Assembly: GCA_025363355.1 (NCBI GenBank)
Contig: JANYEB010000210.1
Location: 1 to 64,000, forward strand
From: Chitinophagaceae bacterium
GTDB lineage: Bacteria > Bacteroidota > Bacteroidia > Chitinophagales > Chitinophagaceae
DNA length: 64,000 bases
Reading direction: 5' to 3'
The notes beneath the pieces are model-generated. The model saw nothing but the letters and a program-made list of their open reading frames with translations. It did no database searches and was not told the origin of the DNA. Shown here piece by piece: positions 47,301-57,131 of this stretch. Position numbers and translations under genes: made by a program. Numbering within the stretch: position 1 is the first letter of the stretch; each line of letters opens with the position of its first letter.

Positions 47301-50300
47301 TTAAATGATCAAAAACATTATTTTTAGATGCTTGATTTTGACCCTTAAAATATGCGACTAAATGTTCACCTGAGCCATCAGTCTCAAGATTAATATTATC
47401 GTAAGTTGTATTAACTGCTATACCAGCTCCAGCATTTGAACCACCTGAATATTGACTACCTGGATCTAGTTTAGCACCAGACCCTGTCAAACCACCTTTA
47501 AATCCTGTTATATTTTTTACTGTACAATTTTTTAAAGTAGCAAAACCATAAGTAGTCCCATTAATACCTCCTGAGTTAGCACAAATAGCTATACAATCGT
47601 CATAGCACCTGTTTACAGATATATTATATATGTGACAATTTTGATAACTGTAACCATTTCCATAAAACTGCACACCAACCCAAATTTTTTCTTCTCTGAT
47701 ATTGTAAATCAAAACATTGTCAGATGGTGTGCCATTAATCTTAGCCATGCCTTCAAAAGTAATTGGAGTACCCATGTTTCTAACTCTCATGTCATGGAAA
47801 AAACAGTTTATCATAACTGCTTCACCAAATATAAAAGCAATCTTAGGTTTATTCCCATTGGAACCATTAGGAACAGTGCCTGAAGATGTATTCCAAATCA
47901 AAGTTGTTCCTGTCGATGTTCCTGTGTAGATATTAGCTAAATCAGTAGTTGAGCCAGTGGAAGATTGGAAACAAGTACCAGTAACTACTCCTCCAAATAT
48001 TTCCACATTTTGGATCAACCCTCCCTTAGTACCAACTTGGAATCCTGCAATCCAACTAGATCCATTCAAATCTCCATTTGTTGGATTCCAAGTATTAGAT
48101 ATTGTGAAAATTGCTTCAGTTAAATCCAAACAAATGTTTCCTTCATTTGGAATTATAGCAGTTGAAGCAATTGTAAAACTACCTTTTAATTTAATTAAAA
48201 CACGTCCTGTTCTAGTAGTATCTAAACTATTAAATAAAGCTTGGACAGTTGGCATGACATCCACATTTGGAGGTACACTTTGATCGGATTTTGTATTATT
48301 ACTAATTGTAAAACTTTCTTTATATTCATAGGTTAAACCTAAACGACTTTGAATCGAATCAGTTGCTCCAACATCAAAATAATTCATTAAACTAAATGCC
48401 CAACCTAAATTATCAATAGTGTATAAACCTAGTTGTGGTAAGAAATATTTTTTAGACCAATTTAGAGCTTGAAACGCTTTATACAAATCTTTTCTTTTTG
48501 TGCCTGCATAATAAGCAACCACCATCCAAGGAAAAGCATCATATTTTGTTTCCCACCAAGCTGGAGCATTAGTATTTAAATACTGCCATCCATTATCCAA
48601 TTCAAATTCATATCCAGATTTAGGCACTCCATGAAGTTCAGGATAAATTTGACAAGTTAAACCTGGATACCAATTTGTATCAACAGTAGAATTATCAGAA
48701 GCTAAAAAATAATTATTAGTTGCATCATAAAGACTATATACTCCAGTAGCTACTCCATTTCGTAAAGTAATGTAATAGGTATAATCAGAGGTTACACCTT
48801 CAGTGATTAGCAAAACATCTGTAAATTCTTTTAATCCAGAATAATTTTCACAGTTATCCATTAAATAACCAACAGCACTGGGGCTACCTGATTGAAATAC
48901 TTTTATTAAACCAGATACTTTCGTCTGTAAAGCTAGATTATTATAAGCAATATTTTTAAGAGTTGCTACATTGGCTTTCCACCAAACTATATCGTTATAG
49001 TATTTGTAATATTTAGAAGCAAGTCTAAGAAATGTAGAAGCATAGCTATCATTTGAATCTGGAGTAACTTTAGTTACCAAATTAGTATCAATATCTTGTA
49101 TACTAAAATTAGCTTCTATTTTTGATATGTACAAATTTAAATAATTTTTAATTTGAGTTTGTGTTAAAACTGGGAAAAATTCATGTAAGGCAACATTACA
49201 AAAATACCAATTTAATTTGCCTGATGGGCTATATCTCCATGCTCCTGTATAAGCTCCTGATGATATATAAAGATTATTAAGTAAATAAAGAGGGGTAAAG
49301 CCTGGCTCAGCGATTTCTCTATTAACTGGTTCTAATCTTCTTAAATCTACAATTGAAGTTATAACTGAAGTAGAAGTAACTTGTGCTAATCGTACCGAAT
49401 CACTTGCCACTTGTGGAATTTGCCCACCAGGTGTAATAGCAGTATGAGTAATAGTACCATCTAATTTAAGATCATCAAAAGTATATTTATTGGCAGAATA
49501 AGTATAAGGTGTGCTAGTATAATTTACCACTTTACCTTGTATAACTGATTGACCTGATGGAATTGACATCGTTAAACTAGCACTTGGCACAGTAGGATTT
49601 AATCCTGATACTACCCAGTTATAAGTTTCATTTGGTAAGCTAGCAGAAGAAAACTTATTATTAAATGTTGTCCAATCACTACTAGAAAGATAACCAGCTT
49701 GTGATGCATTTGCTTGTTTGACTTGAACACTTAACCCAGATCCTATAATTGCATTAGTTCCTCCAACAATGTTTAAAATTGATGAGGAGGCTTCAGTTAA
49801 ATTTCCCAAAGTTAAAACAGATTGTTTAGCGTTAAATGTTGCCCAATCAGTACTAGAAAGATAACCAGATTGAGATGTTGTAGCTTGTTTAACTTGAACA
49901 TTTACTCCAGAGCCAAGAACAGAATTTGCCCCATTAGTGATAGTTAAAACAGAAGATGTTGTTTCAATTAAATTTCCAGTAGTAATAATATTTTGTTTAA
50001 CATTTAAAGCAGATTGCAAATCTGTTTGGTTAGACAGTGTACCTGTGATAGTCCCCCATGTTCCACCACTTGCTGAAATCACAACATTACCACTACCCAA
50101 AATAGAAGTACCATTTATAGTTTTAATATTAGTGTTCGAAACTAAAACATCTTGTTTTGCAGAAATTGCATTGGTAACATATCCATTTGTAACAAATCCA
50201 ATATCATTATTAAGCTGACTTAAATTATTTGGTACTATTGGTTTATTAAGTATTTGTCTCACACCAGTTGTTGCATTCCAATCACTATTTATTTGCCCAT

Positions 50301-50916
50301 CTGGAATAGATGGTTTATTTATTAAATCATTATAAGATCCTGAAGTTGCTACAGTTGCTAAGCTAGATGCAACTGCTTTTGTAGCAAGTGATGTAGTTAG
50401 TCCAGTTATATCTCCAATTGCAGTATTATGAGGGTTGCCTGTAACTAATTGACTATGGTTATATGCAATTGCTCCACGATCTCCACGGTATGCAGTAGTA
50501 GCCAATTCACCTAAAATTAAAGATGAATTTAATCGTGTGTAAATTGTTCCACTCCATCTATAAGTAAAATTAGTATCTAAAGCAAGATAAATTTTACTTG
50601 GAGACCCAGTTGCAGGAAATACAGCTGAGTTAGCAAATTCTAAAATAGCATCAACATAAGATGGTAATTGAGAAATTGGAATGACTCCAGCCACTAAATC
50701 AGCTTTTAGACCCAAAACAGAATTTAAATCAGTTTGATTTGATAGGGTTCCTGTAATGTTTCCCCAAACTGCTGCTGCGGTATTAACTACTAAATCTCCA
50801 CTACCTAAAAGCGATGTTCCATTTATAGTTTTAATATTAGTACCTGAAACCAAATTAGGCTGAATTTGGCTTAAAACATCACCGTAGACGATGTCGTTAG
50901 TTGGAGTCAATGGCAT
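44344..50916 (-). CDS. giant multidomain tailspike/fibre (2190 aa)
   Basis: Two collar-like domains (SQLPSYVDxILEFA...YRWSGTIY / QWRWSGSAY), a hydrolase-like helical region, and two beta-helix-like regions. Confidence 0.75.
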   Translation of the reverse strand: MPLTPTNDIVYGDVLSQIQPNLVSGTNIKTINGTSLLGSGDLVVNTAAAVWGNITGTLSNQTDLNSVLGLKADLVAGVIPISQLPSYVDAILEFANSAVFPATGSPSKIYLALDTNFTYRWSGTIYTRLNSSLILGELATTAYRGDRGAIAYNHSQLVTGNPHNTAIGDITGLTTSLATKAVASSLATVATSGSYNDLINKPSIPDGQINSDWNATTGVRQILNKPIVPNNLSQLNNDIGFVTNGYVTNAISAKQDVLVSNTNIKTINGTSILGSGNVVISASGGTWGTITGTLSNQTDLQSALNVKQNIITTGNLIETTSSVLTITNGANSVLGSGVNVQVKQATTSQSGYLSSTDWATFNAKQSVLTLGNLTEASSSILNIVGGTNAIIGSGLSVQVKQANASQAGYLSSSDWTTFNNKFSSASLPNETYNWVVSGLNPTVPSASLTMSIPSGQSVIQGKVVNYTSTPYTYSANKYTFDDLKLDGTITHTAITPGGQIPQVASDSVRLAQVTSTSVITSIVDLRRLEPVNREIAEPGFTPLYLLNNLYISSGAYTGAWRYSPSGKLNWYFCNVALHEFFPVLTQTQIKNYLNLYISKIEANFSIQDIDTNLVTKVTPDSNDSYASTFLRLASKYYKYYNDIVWWKANVATLKNIAYNNLALQTKVSGLIKVFQSGSPSAVGYLMDNCENYSGLKEFTDVLLITEGVTSDYTYYITLRNGVATGVYSLYDATNNYFLASDNSTVDTNWYPGLTCQIYPELHGVPKSGYEFELDNGWQYLNTNAPAWWETKYDAFPWMVVAYYAGTKRKDLYKAFQALNWSKKYFLPQLGLYTIDNLGWAFSLMNYFDVGATDSIQSRLGLTYEYKESFTISNNTKSDQSVPPNVDVMPTVQALFNSLDTTRTGRVLIKLKGSFTIASTAIIPNEGNICLDLTEAIFTISNTWNPTNGDLNGSSWIAGFQVGTKGGLIQNVEIFGGVVTGTCFQSSTGSTTDLANIYTGTSTGTTLIWNTSSGTVPNGSNGNKPKIAFIFGEAVMINCFFHDMRVRNMGTPITFEGMAKINGTPSDNVLIYNIREEKIWVGVQFYGNGYSYQNCHIYNISVNRCYDDCIAICANSGGINGTTYGFATLKNCTVKNITGFKGGLTGSGAKLDPGSQYSGGSNAGAGIAVNTTYDNINLETDGSGEHLVAYFKGQNQASKNNVFDHLNGQGTWSTLGFYQVFGRALQILTVDGESTNGVILQGSTTANTRQNIKLGNWNIAPTQSTTGDNRRGNGLTICAGGAGQGFMNITCTGKITTYNIAVPINETTPPTGFGVGSTNTNVSYNIDITYQNVSPVTITDCLFSSTNRIVELWYFGQYQGRYGDLNILSGNINVLAGNILASGTITGSNLSGTNTGNETTASIKSKLGITTLTGANTGDQDLSGYATAASVATGLSTKEPTITPTTSNDYYRGDKSFQPLTKFTINLSNVDNTSDLNKPISNAVQTALAFKADLVGGFVPQSQLPSYVDDILEFATYSVFPTTGETGKIYVDLATNRQWRWSGSAYINITNGLIGSTSDVPEGSNLYFTQPRVRLTPLTGITSLTGTPATSSLLETDSLLIASAKHQNYLDYLAANKQNSLSYTPEDSSLKSSNILLGNSDSFYPTQKAVRSFVLTEKNKITVGGAGTNSDYTVTGVNDHIPIQNAFDALISGGLNKIEFKPFIYDCQAQINVPTAAALDVFAFGAVFNCASSIGFSMDGLADGAWHFGAFKGLNQVVNNKLIQFRGTKKWVWDNVRVEGKAFGFFPTTSRTYPETNNFTYLNCSGKGYGNNDIFGGGIDGYLFSNLSTLEGVALTGNGSITTGTNAITGTGTNFLSTFKANDIVYLDYYGSNTNLGKVATVNSDTSITLVTTYAGATITNKLVGVGIYQKMNSVRVIGGSAEHYMDIYSNNSYDYAFDMVGVNDAVVQGFTTKGRMIFGNETGVNTNVKFIGCNAQKAVRLNNQGTTEISVHSGASAPSNPIGVVISGCTVTNGFIGTINASPFNFLGCTITDNIIDGSGITANNGGVSLQGTTGGVVGGNTIKNCAYGIKMNISVGDVTIAPNTFFDISTSAIYDESLQGRNTILPQSFGNNVANKIGGVSGNLFGLKNKITDPSILPVYSDNASAVTAIGTGKYYTNSAGATMVSANSVAPPNSVTSTQSIINSLIFG

Positions 50917-50970
50917 AAAAAGTATTGTTTAATATATACTAATTATACCAACTATGAGTTAAAATTTCAA

Positions 50971-51639
50971 TTATTTCATATTTTTAAACAAATCATTCAT
51001 GTCTAAATAATCTTTTTGTTTTTTATCATCAACTCTAAATACTTCATAATGTAAATGATTACCAGTACTATTACCTGTGGTTCCCACTCCTCCTAGTTGA
51101 GTATTTGGACCTGTAAGCATACCTTTTTTTACATCTTTAGATATAAAATCTAAATGTCCAAATCTTTGATAAAAAGTTTGCCCATCAGGTGTTTGAGATT
51201 TCATTAAAATTTGATTTCCATAACCATCTTTTTTGTCTCCAAAATCTACAATTGTACCAGTAATGGTTGGAACAATTGGTGTGTCTTTCGTTGCCGCTAA
51301 ATCAACTCCTGCATGGAATTGATGTCCATTGCTAGTTTTATTTATATTAGCTGTTCCAGTTGGCACTTCTCTTTCGCCTACACCGCTAGTAAATTTAAAA
51401 TTGCCTTGTAATGGTGATTTGATAAGATCTAAAAAATTTTGATCTTTAAAAATGCTGTGTCCATTTGAAGATTGAATTGTTTTAATATCTCCAGAAATAT
51501 CTTGTGTCGATTGGTTTGAATTAGGTTGTGTCAAATTTAAACTATTATTACTGGGTGCTATTTGATTAGAATCTGATTGATTCATTTGAGGTAAAATATT
51601 TGAGAAGCCCTCTAAAGAACTTAAATTTAATAAAGACAT
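50971..51639 (-). CDS. M23-family peptidase (virion-associated lysin)
   Basis: HQFHAGVDLAATKDTPIVPTITGTIVDFGDKKDGYGNQILMKS...GNSTGNHLHYEVF. Confidence 0.9.
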   Translation of the reverse strand: MSLLNLSSLEGFSNILPQMNQSDSNQIAPSNNSLNLTQPNSNQSTQDISGDIKTIQSSNGHSIFKDQNFLDLIKSPLQGNFKFTSGVGEREVPTGTANINKTSNGHQFHAGVDLAATKDTPIVPTITGTIVDFGDKKDGYGNQILMKSQTPDGQTFYQRFGHLDFISKDVKKGMLTGPNTQLGGVGTTGNSTGNHLHYEVFRVDDKKQKDYLDMNDLFKNMK

Positions 51640-51642
51640 TAT

Positions 51643-53994
51643 TTAAATATTATTTAAATCAAGAGTTGCTGATTTAGCATTTATACCATATTTATTTTGA
51701 ATTGCTTTAATTTTTTCTGAAGGATTACCTGGAATATTTTTATAGTTTACTAAAGAAGTTATATAATTATCTGATACATCATTGCCATTCACAGCTGAAT
51801 AAGCACTTACAAATGCTCTGGTATATTGATTAGCTTGCCCTTGATTAGTTTGAGTTGATAATGAATCATACCAAGTAGATAAATCAGATAATGATTTTTG
51901 ATTATCTGTATTTTTAAATGGATTAACAGTGCCATCTGGTAAAGCAGGAAAATCTTTTGGACTTCCTATTAAATATGGCATTTCTTCATTTGTTACACCT
52001 AATTGTTGAGCTTGATTATAGAATTTATTGTAATTTGTAAAAAGAGTTCTTAATTGACCGCCTCCAAAATCATTTTTTGCTAAGTTTAAACCACCAGGAG
52101 TAGCTCCAGACAAAAGCATTGGCAATAATTCAATATTAGTAAGTTGAGTTTTGCCATCATTATAAATAATATTATTAGCTGTATCTTTATAATTATTATC
52201 AGTTTTTAATTTATTTATAACATCTGAAACATATAATGGTTGTAATTTTAAGCCAGATTTATCAGCATATTCTTTTATAATATTTTGTAAATTTTGCAAA
52301 CCTTCAGGAGTATTGTCTGTAATAGTTTTGCCATCAACAGTTTTGCCTTCAGATATTGCATTTTGTAATTTAGCTCTATCAGCTGCATTCATGCCAGTCA
52401 TATCAATTTGCTCAAATTGATATGAATTACCTGCTTTACCATCTGCTCCAGGTTGTCTTAAACCTAAAATAGCTTGATCGCCGCCAGCTGTAGAATAAAA
52501 TACTTTATTTATAGCATCTGCTGAGTTTCCACTCGTAATAGCTTTTTTTAATTCTTCTGAAAATGCGGCTTGAATAGCAGGCATTTGAGCATTTAAGCTT
52601 GGATTTTCTGGTGCTGAAAAAACAGCGTCACCATCTAAACCAGTTTTAGCTAATGATCCTTTAATGTAAGAATTATTAACCCCATCTGAACTATAATCTG
52701 TAGCTGGAAGTCCATTTTTGTCTATAATTCTACTTCCTTGAGCATTATAATAAATTTTATTAGCACTTCCTTGATAACCAGCTATTTGTTTACTAATATC
52801 ATTCCATTCACTCATTAAACTTTTAATTTTATCATTATCAGGATTAGGAGAATTTAAAGCTTCTTTATATTGACTATTTAAATCTTGAGTTTTAGATATA
52901 AGAGTAGCCATTGGTCCAGATATTCCAGTTTGACCACTATATGAATCTAAAATATATTGCTGTTTCATTTTATCTGCTTGAGCTGTAACTAAAGCAGTTT
53001 CAATTTGAGCAGAATTAAGTTTACCAGCTGGTGTAGTAGAATAATCCCAAGCATCAGAAGCTCCTGCTGGTTTCAAACTAGAATCTAAACCATTAACACC
53101 TAATCCTAAATTAGCTCTAGTTTGCAAAAGCTGAGCTTTAGCACCTTCTAATCCAATTTGAGAAGATTGTCCTTGTAAAGTTAATGGTGTTGTAGAACTA
53201 TTTTGATAAGTTAATTGACTTTGCAAATCAGAAGAAACATTTGTTAAATTAGGCATTTTACCTGTTAAGCTAGATAATGATAAAACTTGTTGTAATTTAT
53301 TATTAATAGTATTTTGATCGAATTGCAACCCTTGTAATGTTCTGTTCCCATTATAACTACCAGTAAGCCCTGCTTCTGTAACTGCTTTGTTAAAATCAAA
53401 TTGTTTTTCTTGATCTGCAATTTGCTTATCTTGCAAATCTAATTGTCGTGCCTGTGTAAAAGCATTTACATTATTTTGTGCATATCCTAAAGCTAACTGA
53501 GAAATTTGGGTCTGAGCTTGATTCTGTATGTCCATCGCTGCTTTTTGTCCTTGTACTCCTATATCTGTAACATAACTTCTATTTCTTGAACTTTGATCAG
53601 GAGATATAAGGCTTGACGCTCCAAACAGTTGAAGTGCTTGAGTGTTTTGATCTTTAGTATTTTGAGTAAGTGTGTTTAAAGATTTATTTTCTTGAGTAGT
53701 AATATTTTGAGCATTTGTATTATAAGTTTGATCATTTAATTTAAAAACCATATTAGCTAAATCTATACTAGATTGAGAACTATTTGGCATATTATCTTTA
53801 GATACTTGAATACCTGTTACTCTTTCAGGGTTATTTGCAACATAATTGGACATTAATTGATCAACTCTATTTGAATTAAATAGAGTTAAATCATTAAATG
53901 GATTTTGCCCTGTGGAATTTAACTTATTTAAAATATTTTGATCGGCTCCTGTAGCTCCTGGAGCTGAAAAAGTAGTTTGATTAGATGCAGCCAT
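51643..53994 (-). CDS. large virion protein, Gln/Asn-rich
   Basis: 783-aa ORF in virion cluster. Confidence 0.65.
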   Translation of the reverse strand: MAASNQTTFSAPGATGADQNILNKLNSTGQNPFNDLTLFNSNRVDQLMSNYVANNPERVTGIQVSKDNMPNSSQSSIDLANMVFKLNDQTYNTNAQNITTQENKSLNTLTQNTKDQNTQALQLFGASSLISPDQSSRNRSYVTDIGVQGQKAAMDIQNQAQTQISQLALGYAQNNVNAFTQARQLDLQDKQIADQEKQFDFNKAVTEAGLTGSYNGNRTLQGLQFDQNTINNKLQQVLSLSSLTGKMPNLTNVSSDLQSQLTYQNSSTTPLTLQGQSSQIGLEGAKAQLLQTRANLGLGVNGLDSSLKPAGASDAWDYSTTPAGKLNSAQIETALVTAQADKMKQQYILDSYSGQTGISGPMATLISKTQDLNSQYKEALNSPNPDNDKIKSLMSEWNDISKQIAGYQGSANKIYYNAQGSRIIDKNGLPATDYSSDGVNNSYIKGSLAKTGLDGDAVFSAPENPSLNAQMPAIQAAFSEELKKAITSGNSADAINKVFYSTAGGDQAILGLRQPGADGKAGNSYQFEQIDMTGMNAADRAKLQNAISEGKTVDGKTITDNTPEGLQNLQNIIKEYADKSGLKLQPLYVSDVINKLKTDNNYKDTANNIIYNDGKTQLTNIELLPMLLSGATPGGLNLAKNDFGGGQLRTLFTNYNKFYNQAQQLGVTNEEMPYLIGSPKDFPALPDGTVNPFKNTDNQKSLSDLSTWYDSLSTQTNQGQANQYTRAFVSAYSAVNGNDVSDNYITSLVNYKNIPGNPSEKIKAIQNKYGINAKSATLDLNNI

Positions 53995-54041
53995 GAATGG
54001 ATTGTATTATGGCTATATTATAACTATTTAGTGTGGAAATG

Positions 54042-56123
54042 TCAAAATTGACAAGTTTTGCAAGAAAATTCTTGAGCAAAATCATTACTATTATTTACAA
54101 TGATTTTTTCTATATTTAAATTTTTAAAATCATCTTTGCAGACATTGAACTCCTCACCAAATATTTGAGTTTGCATATAAACTCCTTGTATGCTTTTTAA
54201 GAAAAACCCAGCACTATTATTCAATTTTAATCTAACATAAAGTTGAGAATATTTAATTGTTTCATCAAATACTATTCTAAGAGGTTTATATTTTACACCT
54301 CTATAATAATTTAAATCAACACTCAATGGGTTTAAATTCATTATACCTGGATCAGATAAAGTTGGATCAGTACTATTAGGATCTAAACATTCATAATCAA
54401 TAAAAATTGAATTATTCCATAATGGACTCGAACAACAATTTTTACACTGATCCCCTATTCCATAAATTTCAATTTCTAAAATAGAACTGGCAGCAATACC
54501 TAATTCTAAATACAAATATTTTAGACCTTTTTCAGAAAATCCATTATCTCTTTTTTGATCAATTCCTATAATTCCAGTTTGTATAACTGATTGATAAGTA
54601 ATTGGACTTAAAACATAAGGTTGTTGTGGATCATAATTATAATTAGTTTTTCTATCTATATAATTTAAATCTTCTCTAACTTGATAAATATTACCATCAT
54701 CTGCTGAACAATAATAAAGACCTCCACCATTTACTTCAAAAAAATAATTAGCATGGATATAATCAATAATACTGAACATAATAAAATCTCCAGCTCTTTT
54801 ATAAACAATTGTTATATTGTTTTTAGCTTCTTCATAATCATTTTGTTCTTTGTCTAAAGAGACTGACCAAAAAACATAATCTTTATAAACTCCCATACAA
54901 GAATTAGATATATCACATCTCTTCATTGTCTCATCTATAAATTGAGAAACTTTACTAGCTGGCAATGGCACAGTATATCTACCTCCTGTAAGAGAAGTTT
55001 TGTATTCTAATTCTTTTGTGGATAACTGAGGTGTTGTTAAAGAAGTTGAACCAAAAAACATATTACCATAATAAACTTTAACCGATCTGTTTGATATAGT
55101 CCCAACATTATCTGCAACATCTTCGTATAACTGATCTAAATCAATACCTTTATCTGAAGGAATTAAAGTGTAAACCCACATACTTCTGGGTGTTCCCAAA
55201 AAAACTGAATTAGAAAAAACTGTAGCTGATTTAATTGATTGGCTAATAGTAAAAGTTGAAGCTTTCCTGTTATCTTCTATAGTTAGCCCATTTGGATTAT
55301 ACCCAATTACATTATCTACAAAATTTTTATAGTTCATATATTCACTAACCTTAACTTGTGTAGGGTTAGCTTTAGATCCTGTAATCAATAATCTATTGTT
55401 GTATTCAATAATTATAGATGGATTAAAATCTTCTAAATTTTTATAAATAGAAGATAAATCATTATAAGTAGCTAAAATATCTTGAATATTTTTAGCTTTT
55501 TTAGATATATCATAAGGAGCAGCTTTTCCAGTGGGTATAGCTGTCCAAGTAAGAGTACTCAAATCAAAACACATTACCCCACTTTTATCTCCAAAAGAAT
55601 CTGTAAAATTTTCTTCTCCACTGCAAAAATAAAGACTTCCCTTAGAATAAGAATGACTAATATGTCTACCAATAAATCTATATTCAAATGAATCTTTTTT
55701 AGTAATATCTTTTTTAGGATTACCTTTTGACCAAATAGTGTCTTCAAATGGTGTTGATTGAATTGTGTAATAAAAATCTCCTTTATTATCATTTTTATCC
55801 CAAACTATTTTCCAAAGAAATATATTTCCTTCTAATGTAACTGATTCACCCCCAATCAAACATTCTTTTTGTATGTGTATATCTGTATCTCTATGAAATC
55901 CTGTAGCAGAAATACCTGGACTTTGTTCACAATGTGTCAATTGTGGCAAAGTATTTATCATCATACTTTGATACAAAGTTGCATCAGAGGTTTGAGGTAA
56001 GCTAGTTTGCATTCCAGCCCAACGACTAACACCAAAAGAAAAATCAGTATTTTTAGCTGATAAATTAAAATTTCTTGAATCTTGTAATGATTTAGCTTGA
56101 TTTTGATACTGTGTTTCTGGCAT
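54042..56123 (-). CDS. virion/tail protein (tubular/stabilisation-like)
   Basis: 693-aa ORF; position between connector-like and internal virion proteins; TGA stop. Confidence 0.6.
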   Translation of the reverse strand: MPETQYQNQAKSLQDSRNFNLSAKNTDFSFGVSRWAGMQTSLPQTSDATLYQSMMINTLPQLTHCEQSPGISATGFHRDTDIHIQKECLIGGESVTLEGNIFLWKIVWDKNDNKGDFYYTIQSTPFEDTIWSKGNPKKDITKKDSFEYRFIGRHISHSYSKGSLYFCSGEENFTDSFGDKSGVMCFDLSTLTWTAIPTGKAAPYDISKKAKNIQDILATYNDLSSIYKNLEDFNPSIIIEYNNRLLITGSKANPTQVKVSEYMNYKNFVDNVIGYNPNGLTIEDNRKASTFTISQSIKSATVFSNSVFLGTPRSMWVYTLIPSDKGIDLDQLYEDVADNVGTISNRSVKVYYGNMFFGSTSLTTPQLSTKELEYKTSLTGGRYTVPLPASKVSQFIDETMKRCDISNSCMGVYKDYVFWSVSLDKEQNDYEEAKNNITIVYKRAGDFIMFSIIDYIHANYFFEVNGGGLYYCSADDGNIYQVREDLNYIDRKTNYNYDPQQPYVLSPITYQSVIQTGIIGIDQKRDNGFSEKGLKYLYLELGIAASSILEIEIYGIGDQCKNCCSSPLWNNSIFIDYECLDPNSTDPTLSDPGIMNLNPLSVDLNYYRGVKYKPLRIVFDETIKYSQLYVRLKLNNSAGFFLKSIQGVYMQTQIFGEEFNVCKDDFKNLNIEKIIVNNSNDFAQEFSCKTCQF

Positions 56124-56172
56124 ATATATTTATTATACCATTTATGAAACAAAAAAGAAAACTTCTTTTCAC

Positions 56173-57129
56173 CTAATATTTAGTAAAATAAAAAATATTT
56201 TTATTTTTTTTAATATTAGAATCAACTGGATTTAAATTATTATCCCATTCTAGCAAAACATCTCTATATAAAGCTTTTTCTGATATATAAGTACGAGATG
56301 ATCTTTCGCAAACTCTTTCTTTCAAGATTTCTATAAGATAAGCATAAGCTGCTGGATGAGCTGGAAACCACGCCATAGGTTCATTTAAACTTTTTGGAAG
56401 ATCTGGAATCATGTAAAATTCCATATTAAGATTATTACCTTCAATATTTTTACAAGCATTGCAGGTAGTACAATTATTACAAATAGCCCTATCCATATGA
56501 TATGGTAATTTAAGTAATAATTTGTAACCTTCAATAGTATAAATAAAATCTTGACCTCTCTGACTCCATTCCTGTCTTTGAACCCTATCAAATTTATTTT
56601 TTATTGTATAATACCTACAGTCTTTTTCTATCCATAAAGCTATATCTTTATGAAATGAAGTCGGTAAATTGTATGATTCTTTACCAGCTTGTAAGATAAT
56701 TGGATATTTAGCAATTAAAAAATTATATTGTTTATTGCCTTTAAGTAAAATCATTTCTCGTACAGCTGCTCTAAATAACTGTAAATAAACTCTTTCAGAT
56801 ATAGAACAATTACCAACAGTATCTGATACAAAACTTTTTACCTCTTCAATCATATCGCGAGGAGTTAATATATCTTCATTAGCTCTACTATAAACCATTA
56901 TTGGAGTAGCAATTTGAGTCACTCCATCTTCTATTTCGTATTTATTATCAGCAAAACCAACTCTAGGCTGAACTGCTGAAACTACCTCAAATTCATCATC
57001 GTAAACTGCTAAAGGATCTTGAGGATTATATTTTAAAAAATCACTTTCTGAATCATTGTCAATTAACCTCTCTTTGTCACGAGAAGAATGCACTGGGCGA
57101 AATGCTTGAAAACGATTTATATAAGACAT
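56173..57129 (-). CDS. head-tail connector/adaptor-like protein; TAG stop
   Basis: 318 aa; KESYNLPTSFHKDIALWIEKDCRYYTI resembles phage adaptor/tail tubular A proteins; contains CNNCTTCNAC cluster. Confidence 0.5.
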   Translation of the reverse strand: MSYINRFQAFRPVHSSRDKERLIDNDSESDFLKYNPQDPLAVYDDEFEVVSAVQPRVGFADNKYEIEDGVTQIATPIMVYSRANEDILTPRDMIEEVKSFVSDTVGNCSISERVYLQLFRAAVREMILLKGNKQYNFLIAKYPIILQAGKESYNLPTSFHKDIALWIEKDCRYYTIKNKFDRVQRQEWSQRGQDFIYTIEGYKLLLKLPYHMDRAICNNCTTCNACKNIEGNNLNMEFYMIPDLPKSLNEPMAWFPAHPAAYAYLIEILKERVCERSSRTYISEKALYRDVLLEWDNNLNPVDSNIKKNKNIFYFTKY

Positions 57130-57131
57130 AT

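Noticed and set aside
43805-50218. Plus-strand ORFs antisense to fibre genes
   Set aside because: Antisense shadows; no independent start context or motifs.
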